Shown here piece by piece: positions 34,413-44,472 of a stretch of 64,000 nt of DNA. Position numbers and translations under genes: made by a program. The number at the start of each line of letters is the position of its first letter. Positions within the stretch are counted from its first letter, which is position 1. Source of the stretch: JAWKIJ01 sp041394325 (GTDB lineage Bacteria > Actinomycetota > Acidimicrobiia > Acidimicrobiales > Microtrichaceae). The notes beneath the pieces were generated by a model. The model was not told the origin of the DNA. It did not search any database and was given only the letters and a program-made list of their open reading frames with translations. The stretch is taken from contig JAWKIJ010000001.1 in assembly GCA_041394325.1 (NCBI GenBank), forward strand, positions 496,001 through 560,000, given 5' to 3'.

Positions 34413-35797
34413 TCAGGCCGCGGTTCCGCCGATGGTGAGTCCGTGGACCCGCAGCGTCGGGACCCCGTCGCCCACGGGCACCCCCGCCCGTCCTTTCCAC
34501 ACGTCCCGGGAGGGCCCATCGAGAAGTCGTCGGCGACGGCGTCGATGTCTCGGAGCACCGCGGGACCGTTGCCGATGAGGTTGCCTTCCCGGAGTGGTTC
34601 GGTGATCCGGCCGTTCTCGATGAGGTACGCCTCGGTCATCCCGAACACGAAATCGCCCGTCGCCGTGTTGACCTGACCGCCGCCGAGGTGGGCGATGTAC
34701 ACACCCGCGTCGGTGTCGGCGACGATCGACTCCGCATCGCCGCTCCCGCCCAGCAGGTAGGTGTTGGTCATCCTGACCATGGGCAGGTGCTGGTAGCTCT
34801 GGCGGCGGCCGTTACCCGAACTGGCCCGACCCTGCTGGCGCGCCCGGATCGAATCCCACATGTAGTCGACGAGCACACCGTCGCGGATCAGGACGTTGCG
34901 CTGCGCCGGACGGCCCTCGTCGTCGATCCCGACGCGACCCCACTCGCCGTCCATCGTCCCGTCGTCGACGAGGGTGACCAGCGGAGAGGCCACCTGCTCA
35001 CCGATCCGGTTGGCGAACACCGACGCTCCCTTGGCGACCAGGTCGGCCTCGAGCCCGTGACCACACGCCTCGTGGAACATCACTCCCCCACCCCCTGAGC
35101 CGATCACCACGGTCATCCGGCCGCTGGGTGCCGGGCGTGCCGCCAGCTTGGTCAACGCACGGCTCGCCGCGCGCTGAGCCAACTCCTCGACGTCGACGAG
35201 ATCGAAGAGTTCGAACCCGACCGTGTGACCCACCGACTCGCGACCGGTCTGCATCCCGGCGTCACCCGACGCCACACATGAGACCGAGAACATCGTCTTG
35301 ACCTGGTCGTCGGTGACCGAGACACCCTCGGTGTTGGCCACCTGGATCCTCCGACGGGACGCGGAGTAGCCGGCCCGCACCTGTGTGATGGCGTCGCCCT
35401 GGGAGCGCGCGACCTCGTCGGCCCGTCCGAGTAGCTCGACGGTTCGGGCCTTGGGAACGTCCGCGGGCAGGACGACCGCTCGAGCTCCGTGGTTCGTCGG
35501 CTCGCCGATCGACACGGTACGGGTTCGCGACCCCGTCGCCCGCGCCGCCGAGGCCGCGATGCGAGCGGTCTCCGCCAACGAGGCCTCCGACAGGTCCGCC
35601 GTGTGGGCAAAACCCGTCGAGTCACCGTTGACCACGCGGATTCCCGCACCACGGTCACGGCTCGAGGTCAACTCCTCGACCTTGCCGTCGTCGAACGCGG
35701 CGCTCGACGATCGCCGATCCTCGACGAATACCTCCGCGAAGGCGCCGTCACCCCCGGCGACGGCGAGTACCCGCTCCAATACGTCCGAATCGATCAC
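34413..35797 (-). CDS. tldD: TldD metalloprotease (one frameshift near the C terminus)
   Basis: About 461 residues. The zinc-binding HEACGH (HExxxH type) in VMFHEACGHGLEADL marks it as the catalytic TldD subunit. Other family blocks: FAHTADLSEASL, GTMDGEWGRVGIDDEG, SYQHLPMVRMTNTYL and YIAHLGGGQVNTATGDFVFG. The last 35 residues need one more G in the run at 34481-34485; in the corrected frame the end reads GVPTLRVHGLTIGGTAA, the usual TldD ending. GTG start at 35797 with GAGGTG upstream. Convergent with the membrane glycosyltransferase gene. Confidence 0.9.
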
Positions 35798-35851
35798 CGC
35801 ACCACACCTCGTGACCGATGCCGGTGTTGGCCTTACCGGTCGGGGGCTTCC

Positions 35852-35857
35852 TATCGT
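35852..35857 (+). promoter_or_regulatory. -10 box of a leaderless promoter (thioesterase)
   Basis: TATCGT, six bases, then GTG at 35864. Confidence 0.5.
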
Positions 35858-35863
35858 ATCCGG

Positions 35864-36241
35864 GTGGCAATGGACACCGGCCTCGAGGCCTCCGCCGAGA
35901 TGACCGTGACGCACGACGACACCGCGGAGCGTCTCGGCTCCGGCGACGTCCCGGTCTTGTCGACGCCGTCACTGATCGCATTGTGCGAGCGAGCGACCAT
36001 GGCGGCGCTACACGGGAGGGTCGACCACGGTCAGACCACCGTCGGCCTGTCGATCCAGATCGACCACCTTCGGCCCACACCGGTGGGCGAGCAGGTGTGG
36101 GCAGAGGCCCACCTCGACAAGATCGCCGGTCGCAAGCTCTGCTTCAGCGTCGCGGCGAAGGACGGCCGTGGACTGGTCGGCGCCGGTCGGGTCACACGCG
36201 TGTTGGTCGACATCGAGCACTTCATGGACAAGACCCGCTGA
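35864..36241 (+). CDS. FlK-like hot-dog thioesterase
   Basis: 125 residues. The three catalytic positions of fluoroacetyl-CoA-thioesterase-like proteins are in place: Thr in LSTPSLIALCERA, Glu in the same segment (CERA), and His in IDHLRPTPVGEQV. It should hydrolyse small or toxic acyl-CoAs; in actinobacteria these proteins act as house-cleaning thioesterases. The GTG start fits a leaderless mRNA; an ATG two codons later is the alternative. Divergent from tldD, with 66 bases between starts. Confidence 0.8.
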   Translation: MAMDTGLEASAEMTVTHDDTAERLGSGDVPVLSTPSLIALCERATMAALHGRVDHGQTTVGLSIQIDHLRPTPVGEQVWAEAHLDKIAGRKLCFSVAAKDGRGLVGAGRVTRVLVDIEHFMDKTR

Positions 36242-36335
36242 CGCGTAACCTCCGAAGGGTGAGCGCCACGATCCGGGCGGAGGCGCGCCCAACGCCCACC
36301 CGACGGACTCCCGATCACGGCCGACCCTGCCCTAC

Positions 36336-38320
36336 ATGCCGGCCCTCGACGGCCTTCGCGGTCTGGCGGTGCTCGCAGTCGTGCTCTTCCACGTCGGCCC
36401 GGCCGACCAGATCGACTTCCTGACACGACATGCGCGAGGAGGCTTCCTCGGCGTGTCGGCCTTCTTCACCCTGAGCGGGTTCCTGATCACGGGCCTGTTG
36501 ATCCTGGAGTACGAGAACGCCGGCTTCATCTCGGCCAGGGACTTCTGGTCGCGCCGGTTCCGGCGACTGCTCCCGGCCTCGTTCCTCACACTCGCCGCGG
36601 TCGCTCTCGTGACCCCCATCTGGGCACCGGCGACCAACTGGCCTCGCTGCCCGGCGAGATCTGGGCAAGCCTGTGCGATGTCGCGAACTGGAAGTTCATC
36701 GTGTCCGGCAACGACTACGCCGCCACCTTCAAGGGCGCGCCGTCGCCGTTGCGGCACTTCTGGAGCCTGTCGTTGGAGGAGCAGAGCTATCTGGTCATGC
36801 CCGTCCTCGTCGCGTTCTCGTTGCACCGCGCCCGTCGACCGAAGCCGGTCGGGCGCCACTCGTCACCACGCCCGACCGGGGGGCGCGGACTGCTGATCGC
36901 CGTCCTGGGACTGGTGGTCCTCGGCTCGACGGCCGCGATGGTGACCATCGGCGGGGGCGCGTACTCCAACCGCGTCTACATGGGCACCGATACCCGGATC
37001 GCCGAGTTGGCCGTGGGTGGGCTGGTCGCCGCCCTCGTCATCGGTCGTGGCCGCGACTCCAGCGGGGTCGCGCTCGGTCGGCGGACGTCGTTCGTCATGG
37101 CGAACGCGGCGGGCCCGGCGGCTCTCGGCGCGATCGTCGCGACATGGATGCTGAGCGGACTGAAGTCGGATTGGCTGTACCGCGGCGGCTTCCTCGTGCA
37201 CGCGACGCTCGTCGCGACCGTCGTCGTCGCGGCGATCCAACCCCATTGCTGGCTGGGGTCCGCGTTGTCGTGGACACCTCTCCGCTACCTCGGACGGATC
37301 TCCTACGGCGTGTACCTGTTCCACTGGCCGATCGTGCGCTGGCTCACCCCCGCCCGTCTAGGCGGTTCGCACCTCACCGCCCTCCTCGTGCAACTCGGCG
37401 TCACCGTCGTCACCGCATCGCTGTCGTTCCATCTCCTCGAGCGCCCGATCCGGCTCAGGCGGTGGATCCCCGCTCCACGCGCCTTTGCCGGAGTCGCCTT
37501 CGGATCCGTTGCCGTGCTCTCACTCGGAGCGTGGGCGCTCCCTGCTCCGCGGCCGTCCACCCAGTTGGCGATGGGCACCTCCGGGACGAGGGTGACGCCG
37601 AAGCGGACGGCGACACACGCCGCCCCACCGGTGCGCGTGATGGTCGCCGGCGACTCGTTCGCCCTCTCGATCGGCCACGGACTGGAGAACTATGTCGCAA
37701 CCAAGGGGCGGATAGCCCTGCTCAACGACGGGATCGTCGGCTGTGCATTCGGCCGGGGTGGTTGGAACCGCGGAATCGGACTCCAGCGGGAGTTCCCCGA
37801 CGAATGCAAACTCCGCGACGAGAAATGGTCGGGTGAGATCGCCTCGTTCCGACCCGACGTGGTCTTCATCGCCGGGGGCATGTGGGACATCACCGACCGC
37901 CGCCTCACCGACGACGGGCCGTGGACGACCATCGGCGACCCCGCCTACGACACCTACCTCGTCAAGGAGATCCTGCACCTCGCCGACTTCTTCGCCGAAC
38001 GCAACGTCAAGGTCGTCTGGGCGACCGCCCCGGACTTCCACCCGCAGTACAACCCCGAGACCTTCATGGGCAAGCCGCCCTACGCGGAGGCCACACCCGG
38101 ACGTGCCGACCGCTTCAACTCGTTGCTGCGCCGGGCACTCGCGCTGCGACCGGACGTCACCGTCGTCGACTTCGCGGCATGGGTGAGGGCGTGGCCGGGC
38201 GGCGAGTTCGACCCGACGATCCGCATCGACGGTGTGCACATCTCGATCGCCGCCGCCGACAAGGCGTCGGACTGGCTCGTCCCGAAGCTCATCGCGAAGG
38301 TCCGCGGTACGAAGCGCTGA
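36336..38320 (+). CDS. Acyltransferase-3 / SGNH fusion protein, OafA type (frameshift)
   Basis: About 660 residues after joining two frames at 36628-36631 (one G missing). N-terminal acyltransferase-3 membrane domain: PALDGLRGLAVLAVVLFH with the conserved His, GVSAFFTLSGFLI, RRFRRLLPASF and HFWSLSLEEQ; about ten spans; then an SGNH domain outside (MVAGDSFALSIGHG, FIAGGMWDI, DGVHISIAAADKAS). OafA-type proteins O-acetylate surface polysaccharide or peptidoglycan. A GTG at 36259 in a neighbouring frame suggests a slightly longer N terminus with a second lost base just before LPYMPALDGLRG. Confidence 0.85.
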
Positions 38321-38350
38321 TCTCCCGTTATGCGTACCACCCGCCGACGG

Positions 38351-39094
38351 TCAACGGCCGAGGCTGATGATCTGGTCCGCCGTGTCGTTCGCCATCGACA
38401 TGATCCTCTCGGATGATCCGGTTTTCGGGGCCCTGGGGTCGACCACCGCGGTCACCGCGTACGTCACCTCGGGTGCCTGATGCCAGGTGAGCGTGCCACC
38501 GCCCGAACCGTCGGGGGTGAGAAGGACCGGCTTGTCGCCGATCCGGGTCTTCTTGGCGTTCGGGTCGGAGGCCGCCTGGGCGTCGATGAGCTCGTCGGTC
38601 GCGAGGTCCGCCCCGATTCGACGGACCGTGAGTCGGCCCAACGACGGCAGCGTCACCACGGTCGATGCCACTCTGACCTGCTGGGCCGGCGGCGCGGCCA
38701 CGGGCCGCGGCGTGGGAACCGGCGCGTTGGGATCGGCTTGGCGGGCCTTGTTCTGTGCGTCGAAGTCCGCGCGCGATGCAGCGACCTCGTGGTAGTAGGT
38801 CGTCAATGCGGCGGGATCGACGGGCATCGATTCGGTCGTCGCCTGGGGACCGTCGAAGGCGGCACCCTGGATCAGGGTCACCTCGACCGACAAGGTCGGA
38901 TCGGACGGGTCGAGCCCGATCGCATAGATGCGCGGTGCGGCCGTGGTCGAGGTCGGGTGTGGCCTGGTCGTCGGGGTCGGGCGGGCGTCGTCGGAGCTGC
39001 AGCCGACCGCCGCCATGGTGACGACCGTCGCCAGGACCGCCGTGGCAACCCGTGACCTCGTGGAACGGAATCGCCCCTGGGTTTCCGAATGCAT
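38351..39094 (-). CDS. Putative lipoprotein of unknown function
   Basis: 247 residues. Lipoprotein signal peptide with Cys at residue 32 (VVTMAAVGCSSDD), a Thr/Pro linker (PTTRPHPTSTTAAP), then a soluble domain that starts YAIGLDPSDPTLSVEVTLIQ. I do not recognise the domain. GGAGGAGG stands before the ATG at 39094. Convergent with the OafA-type gene; its envelope location fits the surrounding glycoconjugate genes. Confidence 0.65.
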   Translation of the reverse strand: MHSETQGRFRSTRSRVATAVLATVVTMAAVGCSSDDARPTPTTRPHPTSTTAAPRIYAIGLDPSDPTLSVEVTLIQGAAFDGPQATTESMPVDPAALTTYYHEVAASRADFDAQNKARQADPNAPVPTPRPVAAPPAQQVRVASTVVTLPSLGRLTVRRIGADLATDELIDAQAASDPNAKKTRIGDKPVLLTPDGSGGGTLTWHQAPEVTYAVTAVVDPRAPKTGSSERIMSMANDTADQIISLGR

Positions 39095-39215
39095 CGACTC
39101 GCCTCCTCCGCCGAGCACACCGGCGTTGCACGGTTGCGTATCACACGAACGGTCGACCGGCCCGGCACCGCGCCTCCTCCTCAGGTACGGCACGCTCGTG
39201 CCGATAGGACCGACG

Positions 39216-39683
39216 ATGCGTGATCGACAGCGTTCCATCCCCGCGTGGTGCGGCGTTGTGGTCGGACTGGGAGTGGTGACGACGGCGCTGAGCGGGCTCG
39301 GCATCATGGCCGCGCTCGTCGGCGTGGTCGCGGTTTCCAGCGCGCTGGGGGCAACCGCCGTCGGCGTCGTCGCCATCACCGTGGGGATGCTCGGCGCAAG
39401 GTCCGCGCACCTGTCGATGCTGCGCGACGATGCGAGCATCGCCACACCGTCGTTCGCGACCCCGGCGAGCGGGACCGACGCGGCGCAGGACACGGCACCC
39501 GACGACCCCGTCGACTCGTTGCCCGCACCGCTCGGCACACCCGTCGCTGCTCTCCCGGCGCCGCGCCCAGACGATCCGACGCTGCCGCTCCGATCAACGG
39601 GGGCTCCCGGAACGGCCGAGGAGCCACTGGCCGACTTCCTGATGTCGATGCTCGCGACCCGCAAGGAGTCCGACGCCGCCTGA
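39216..39683 (+). CDS. Small membrane protein of unknown function
   Basis: 155 residues. Two or three hydrophobic segments close together (about 11-30, 31-50 and 51-60: VVVGLGVVTTALSGLG, MAALVGVVAVSS, VGVVAITVGMLG) then a Pro/Ala/Thr-rich soluble tail of about 85 residues ending in LADFLMSMLATRKES. Not recognised. Divergent from the lipoprotein gene. Confidence 0.55.
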   Translation: MRDRQRSIPAWCGVVVGLGVVTTALSGLGIMAALVGVVAVSSALGATAVGVVAITVGMLGARSAHLSMLRDDASIATPSFATPASGTDAAQDTAPDDPVDSLPAPLGTPVAALPAPRPDDPTLPLRSTGAPGTAEEPLADFLMSMLATRKESDAA

Positions 39684-39695
39684 TCGATCCGGTTC

Positions 39696-40524
39696 CTAGC
39701 CCCTGCCGAGGAAGCGGTGCAGGCTCGCACGCCAGTGCTCGGTTGCCTCGAACTGGGGACTGTGGCCACCTCCCGGGTGGGTGACCAGGCTCGCCGTCGA
39801 GATCGCCTGGGCGAGCCTGGCCGACGCGGCGAGGAAGGGCGTGTCGAGTTCTCCGACCATCACGAGTGTGGGGATGGAGAGCGTCCGCAACGCGTCGAGG
39901 CGGTCCTCGGTGGCGGTCATCTCGAGCAGCATCGCCGCGTACATCGCGGGTGAGCAGCGCAACATCTTGCCCTCGGCCCATTCGCGGAAGCCGGGGCGCT
40001 CCTCACAGACACGCTCGTAGGCGGGGTTCGCCAGAGGGTCCCGACCCATCCTGAGCACCTCCTGGATGACTTCGAGACCCTCGGTCCGGGCCAGTTGCGC
40101 CCAGCTCGATCAGTTCCCGGTCGAGGTCCTCCATCACGCCGTGATGGGTGTCCATGAGTACCAGGCGGTCGATGCGATCGGGACGACGCAACGCCATCAC
40201 CTGCGCGATCATCCCTCCCATCGAGTGACCCAACAGGTCGAGATGCGACCAGCCCAGCCCGTCACACAGGCCGAAGAGATCGTCGGCGAAACGGTCGAGC
40301 CCGTACTCCGCCTCCTCCTGTGGAGCCGCCGAATCCCCGTGGCCCCGGAGGTCCGGTGCAACGACGTGGAAGCCGAGCTCCGCGAGCAGTTGCAACTCGT
40401 CGGCGAAGTCCTCCTTCGAGCCGGTGAATCCGTGGACGAGCAGCAGCGGCCGCTCCCCACCTCGCTCCTCCAGGACGGCCAGTGGGAGTCCCCACGTCGA
40501 CGATCCGCGAGCCCATCGACGCAC
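39696..40524 (-). CDS. Alpha/beta-hydrolase (one frameshift)
   Basis: About 276 residues across two frames. First frame: LLLVHGFTGSKEDF (oxyanion HG), PDLRGHGDS and the nucleophile elbow GHSMGGMIA. Second frame: TLVMVGELDTPFL (catalytic Asp) and THPGGGHSPQFE (catalytic His). The frame changes near 40097-40104; here one base too many or two too few would explain it, unlike most other shifts in the window. Start GTG at 40524, 14 bases from the divergent flippase-like gene. A C-C bond hydrolase or esterase; substrate unknown. Confidence 0.78.
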
Positions 40525-40538
40525 ACGGTATCCACCGG

Positions 40539-41575
40539 ATGACGCTCCGAGTACCCTCGCGAATCGCCGTGAACGGGACCGACGGTCGTACCCCGAGACT
40601 CGGGCTCGCACTCCGGGCCGCGTTGAGCGTCGTGATGGTGGCGGTCCTCATCTGGCGACTCCCCGACGTGCGGTGGCGCGATCTCACGCCGAGGCTGCAC
40701 GCCACCTCGTGGGCATGGTTCGCCGGGGCCTCGGCGGCGATGCTCGCGGCATTCGCCTGCTCGACCGAACGATGGCGTCAGGTGATCGCCGGACTTGCCA
40801 CGGCACCGAGATTCCGACGGGTCCTGTCGCACTTCCTCGCAGGACAGTTCGTAGGCAACGTATTGCCGACGACGTTCGGCGGCGATGGTACGGGTGGCGC
40901 GCCTCGGGCGCGACCTCGACGACACACCCACCGTTCGCGTCGGTCACGGTCGATCGGCTCACCGGCTGGTTCGTCCTGCCGTTCCTGTCGCTGGCCACGC
41001 TCGGACTCTTCGCCGAGACGCGAACCGACACGACCCCCGTCGCCGTGGCCATCGACCTCGGCACGCTCACGGCGTTGAGCCTTCTCGCCCTCGTGACCAC
41101 CCGCGTTGGCGTCGGGAGGCTCCGCCGCGACGGTTGGCAAAGGTTTCTCGACGCGGTGCAGTTCGGCGCTCGCCGGTTGCTCAGGGACCGTCGGCACCTC
41201 GGGGCGGTCCTCGCAGCGGGCGTCGCGTTTCAGGCACTGCAATGCCTGGCCGTCTGGTCGATTGCACGGGCGATCGACGCTCCCGTCGGCCTCGCCGTGG
41301 TGTTCGCCTACTTCCCGCCGACGGCGATCGCGCAGAACCTGCCGATCGGACTCGGCGGGCTGGGTGTCCGCGAAGCGATGTTCGTCCTCTTCCTCGGATC
41401 GGCCGGTACACCACGGGGCACGGCCATCACCCTCGGCCTGCTGCTGTACGCGGTCGTGATCCTCACCAGCGCCACCGGTGCACCGTCATTCGCAACCGGG
41501 GGCCGGGGCGGCGGCGCGTCACCGCCCCCGACTCGGGGTGGGCCGAACGAAAGGATCGACGGCGATCTACATTGA
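40539..41575 (+). CDS. UPF0104 / LPG-synthase-TM-like flippase-type membrane protein (two frameshifts)
   Basis: About 346 residues in three frames, with roughly eight spans. Recognisable family stretches: LSHFLAGQFVGNVLPTTFGGD in the first frame and, in the third, SVTVDRLTGWFVL and AQNLPIGLGGLGVREAMF, the signature of the AglD/YbhN-like family. Shifts lie near 40884-40887 and 40930-40934 (one base missing at each). These proteins are thought to move or transfer lipid-linked groups. It ends across the -10 box and start region of dxs. Start ATG 40539 uncertain. Confidence 0.75.
41568..41573 (+). promoter_or_regulatory. -10 box of a leaderless promoter (dxs)
   Basis: TACATT, six bases, then the dxs ATG at 41580; it overlaps the stop codon of the upstream membrane-protein gene. 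Confidence 0.5.
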
Positions 41576-41579
41576 GGTC

Positions 41580-43427
41580 ATGCGCCTCGATGACGTCGCC
41601 GGTCCCGCCGACCTCCGCCGGATGGCATACCCCGAGTTGTACGACCTGGCCGGCGAGATCCGTGAGCGCATCGTCGAGACCGTCAACCGCAACGGCGGTC
41701 ACCTCGGATCGAACCTGGGGGTCGTCGAGCTCACCCTCGCGTTGCACCGCGTCTTCGACTCACCCAACGACATCATCCTGTGGGACACGGGCCATCAGGC
41801 CTACGTGCACAAGTTGGTGACCGGGCGAGCCGACCGCTTCGACACCATCCGCAAACCCGGAGGCCTGTCCGGCTATCCGAGCCGGTCGGAGTCACCCCAC
41901 GACTGGATCGAGAACTCCCACGCGTCCACCGCCTTGTCCTATGCACACGGTTTGGCGACCGCACAGCACCTCACGGGCGACCCGAGACGGCGCATCGTCG
42001 CGGTGATCGGCGACGGATCCTTCACTGGCGGGATGGCCTATGAGGGCCTCAACAACCTCGGCCACTCGGGTCGCAACGTGATCGTGGTGCTCAACGACAA
42101 CGGTCGCAGCTACGCACCCACCGTCTCGCGCCTCAGCGCAAGCCTGTCGCGCTTGCGGGCCAATCCGCTCTACCGCCAACAGCAGGCACGCGTCGAGCGG
42201 ATGCTCGCCGACGTCCCCCTCGTCGGCGAGTACCTCGAACGCGGCTTCTTCGGCGCAAAAGCCGCGGTCCGGGAGATGTTCGAACCGACCGTGTTCTTCG
42301 AAGCGCTGGGAATCCACTATCTCGGCCCACTCGACGGTCACGACATCGAGGGCCTCGAGAAGGCGCTCGTCAACGCCGCCGCGCTCGACGGTCCGATCGT
42401 GGTGCACGTCCGCACCCGCAAGGGATGCGGCTACGCGCCGGCGGAGAACGACGAGATCAAGATGATGCACGACCTCTCGGAGCTGAAGCCCGGGTCGTTC
42501 ACCGCGGCGTTCAGCGACGCCATCGTCGAACAGGGCGCGCGTCGGCCGGAGTTGGTCGCCATCACAGCCGCCATGCCCGATTCGACGGGGCTGCTGCCCT
42601 TCGGCAAACGCTTCCCCGACCGCCTCATCGACGTCGGGATCGCGGAGCAGCACGCGGTGACGGCCGCCGCCGGGATGGCCATGGGTGGGCTTCGACCGGT
42701 TTTCGCCGTGTACTCGACGTTCCTGACGCGGGCTTTCGACCAGGTGAACCTCGACGTCGGTTTGCACCGCCAGCCGGTGGTGTTCGCGATCGACCGAGCG
42801 GGCATCACCGGTGACGACGGGGCATCGCACCACGGCCTCCTCGACATGGTGCTCCTGTCGAAGGTGCCGGGGATGACCGTCTTCGCGCCCTCGTCCTACG
42901 GCGAGGTCGCGCAGATGCTCGACGACGCGTTGGAGCTGTGCACGGACGGTCCCGCGGCGATCCGTTTCCCAAGACGATGCCCCCGCCGTCGACCGACGGC
43001 GACGTGGGCTCGGGACTCGCCGGCCGCCGGGTGCGAGCCGGCGACGACATCTGCCTGATCGGCGTCGGCAAGATGCTGAGCATCGCACGGGAGGCGGCCG
43101 ACCGGCTCGCCGTGGACGGCACCGACGTCACCGTGTGGGACCCGCGGGTCGTGCGCCCGCTGGACGCCGACATGTTGGCCGATGCGCGCGCCACCGCCTG
43201 GTGGTCACCATCGAGGACGGCTTGCGCGACGGCGGGATCGGCTCGTCGGTCGCGGACGCGCCCGCGACCTCGTTCCGGCGGGAGGCCCACCGGTCCGGAT
43301 CCTCGGCGTACCCTCGGCCTACCTCCACCACGACAAGCCCGAGGCGCTGCTCGACGAGCTCGGCCTCTCCGTCGACGGGGTCCTCGCCGAGATCCGCGCC
43401 TGGCAACGGAGCACCGCCGGCCACTGA
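41580..43427 (+). CDS. dxs: 1-deoxy-D-xylulose-5-phosphate synthase (three frameshifts)
   Basis: About 616 residues, full length when three shifts are bridged. TPP motif IGDGSFTGGMAYEGLNNLGH, the DXS-specific HASTALSYAHGLA and the pyrimidine-domain DVGIAEQHAVTAAAGMA are all present; the C-terminal transketolase domain continues in other frames (KTMPPPSTDGDVG; then HRLVVTIEDGLRDGG; then VPSAYLHHDKPEALLDELGL). Shifts: 42968-42970 (three C, four needed), 43191-43192 (two C, three needed) and about 43260-43264. It starts the MEP pathway from pyruvate and glyceraldehyde 3-phosphate, feeding the prenyl synthase at 10 kb. Confidence 0.95.
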
Positions 43428-43615
43428 CGGGTTGCTTCCCCGCCGCCCAGCCGACCGGCATCGGTGACGAGGCCTGGCAGGAAGCCGACCACATCTTCTT
43501 CCGTTCGGGCACCACCTGGGTGGAGCTCATCGTGACGTCCCTCGACCTCCCGGCCGATCAGGCCACCGCCAACCTGGCCACCGCGGCGAGGACGGTCGCC
43601 GCCAAGATGGCGTAG
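43428..43615 (+). pseudogene. Orphan coding fragment after dxs
   Basis: Directly after the dxs stop an open frame reads GDEAWQEADHIFFRSG, then TWVELIVTSLDLPADQA and a final TAARTVAAKM before its stop at 43615. Codon use is like that of neighbouring genes (nearly always G or C in third position), but no start codon or ribosome site is visible and the frame enters dxs. It looks like the 3' end of a small secreted or lipoprotein gene that has lost its 5' part, or whose beginning is hidden by another base error. Confidence 0.35.
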
Positions 43616-43676
43616 GCGGCCGACGCGAAGCCGTGGACCCACCGGATTGTCGACGCGGCGAGCGAACGGGGTGTCT

Positions 43677-44329
43677 TCAGTAGAAGGGGTTCTGCCCGGC
43701 GGCGTGGTCGGTGGCGTCGACCACGTCGGCGACCTCGGGGACCGCGTCGATGATCTGGCGGCGAATGCCGTCGGTGAGGGTCATCGCGCTCGCCGCGCAT
43801 CCCTGACAACCCCCGCCCATCGTGACGTACACCTTGTTCGCCTCATCCACGCCGACGAGCGAGGCAAACCCCCGTGCATGGCCAGGCTCGGGTTGATCAC
43901 CTCGTCGAGGAGCTGTTCCACCTGCTCCGCGACGGTGCCGTCACGGTTCAGTTCGACGCCCGCCATCGGGTCGGCACGGTTCGGGTTGCGGATGACCAGT
44001 CCGCCCTGCGTCGCGCGCGAGACGTCGAGCACCGACCCCCGGAGGCGGTCGACCGTCGCTGCAGGCACGATCACGGTGAGGTCGTCGAGGGGCACCAACT
44101 CGTCGTCGGGCCGGGCCCCCGAGAGCTCGTCGAAGCACAGGTCGTAGGTGTACTCGCGACCTTGGGAGCCGGTGATCTCGATGCGAAGCCCCAGGGAGGT
44201 GGCGTCGGGTTCCTCGGCACGAATCGACATGACCGTCTCGCGGGCGGCGTCGGTGATCTCGAGGAGCGGGAGGTTTCCGGCGAAGGGGCTTCGCGGCACG
44301 GTGGGCGTTGTGGGGGTGTCGGTCGACAC
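43677..44329 (-). CDS. NifU-domain iron-sulfur scaffold protein, Nfu type (one frameshift)
   Basis: About 218 residues. N-terminal HesB/IscA-like domain (LEITDAARETVMSIRAEE, LGLRIEITGS) as in NfuA, then a NifU C-terminal domain: EQLLDEVINPSLAMHGG continues in another frame as FASLVGVDEANKVYVTMGGGCQGCA, with the CxxC that carries the cluster. The shift is at 43869-43873 (five C, six needed). It assembles or carries 4Fe-4S clusters, needed for example by MoaA. GTG at 44329 with GAGGAG upstream. Convergent with dxs. Confidence 0.85.
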
Positions 44330-44472
44330 GGTGTCTCCTCGGAGTCGAGCGGCCACGGCGAAGGGCCGGAGCCAGGGTACCAACGACGAATCGGGCACCT
44401 TCTACAACGCCTGGCAAGGCCGAAGCGTTCCCCCTCCGACGAACCCGACCGACCTCGGTGACGACGTCGGCC

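Noticed and set aside
26698..35797. A TldD/TldE-processed peptide (RiPP) cluster
   Set aside because: I found no short precursor-like gene, cyclodehydratase, YcaO or radical-SAM maturase near the TldD/PmbA genes; the moaA radical SAM is a housekeeping enzyme.
41580..43427. dxs and other interrupted genes as true pseudogenes
   Set aside because: The protein continues without loss across each break, the breaks sit mostly at G/C runs, and several genes are essential or single-copy. Base-calling error explains it better.
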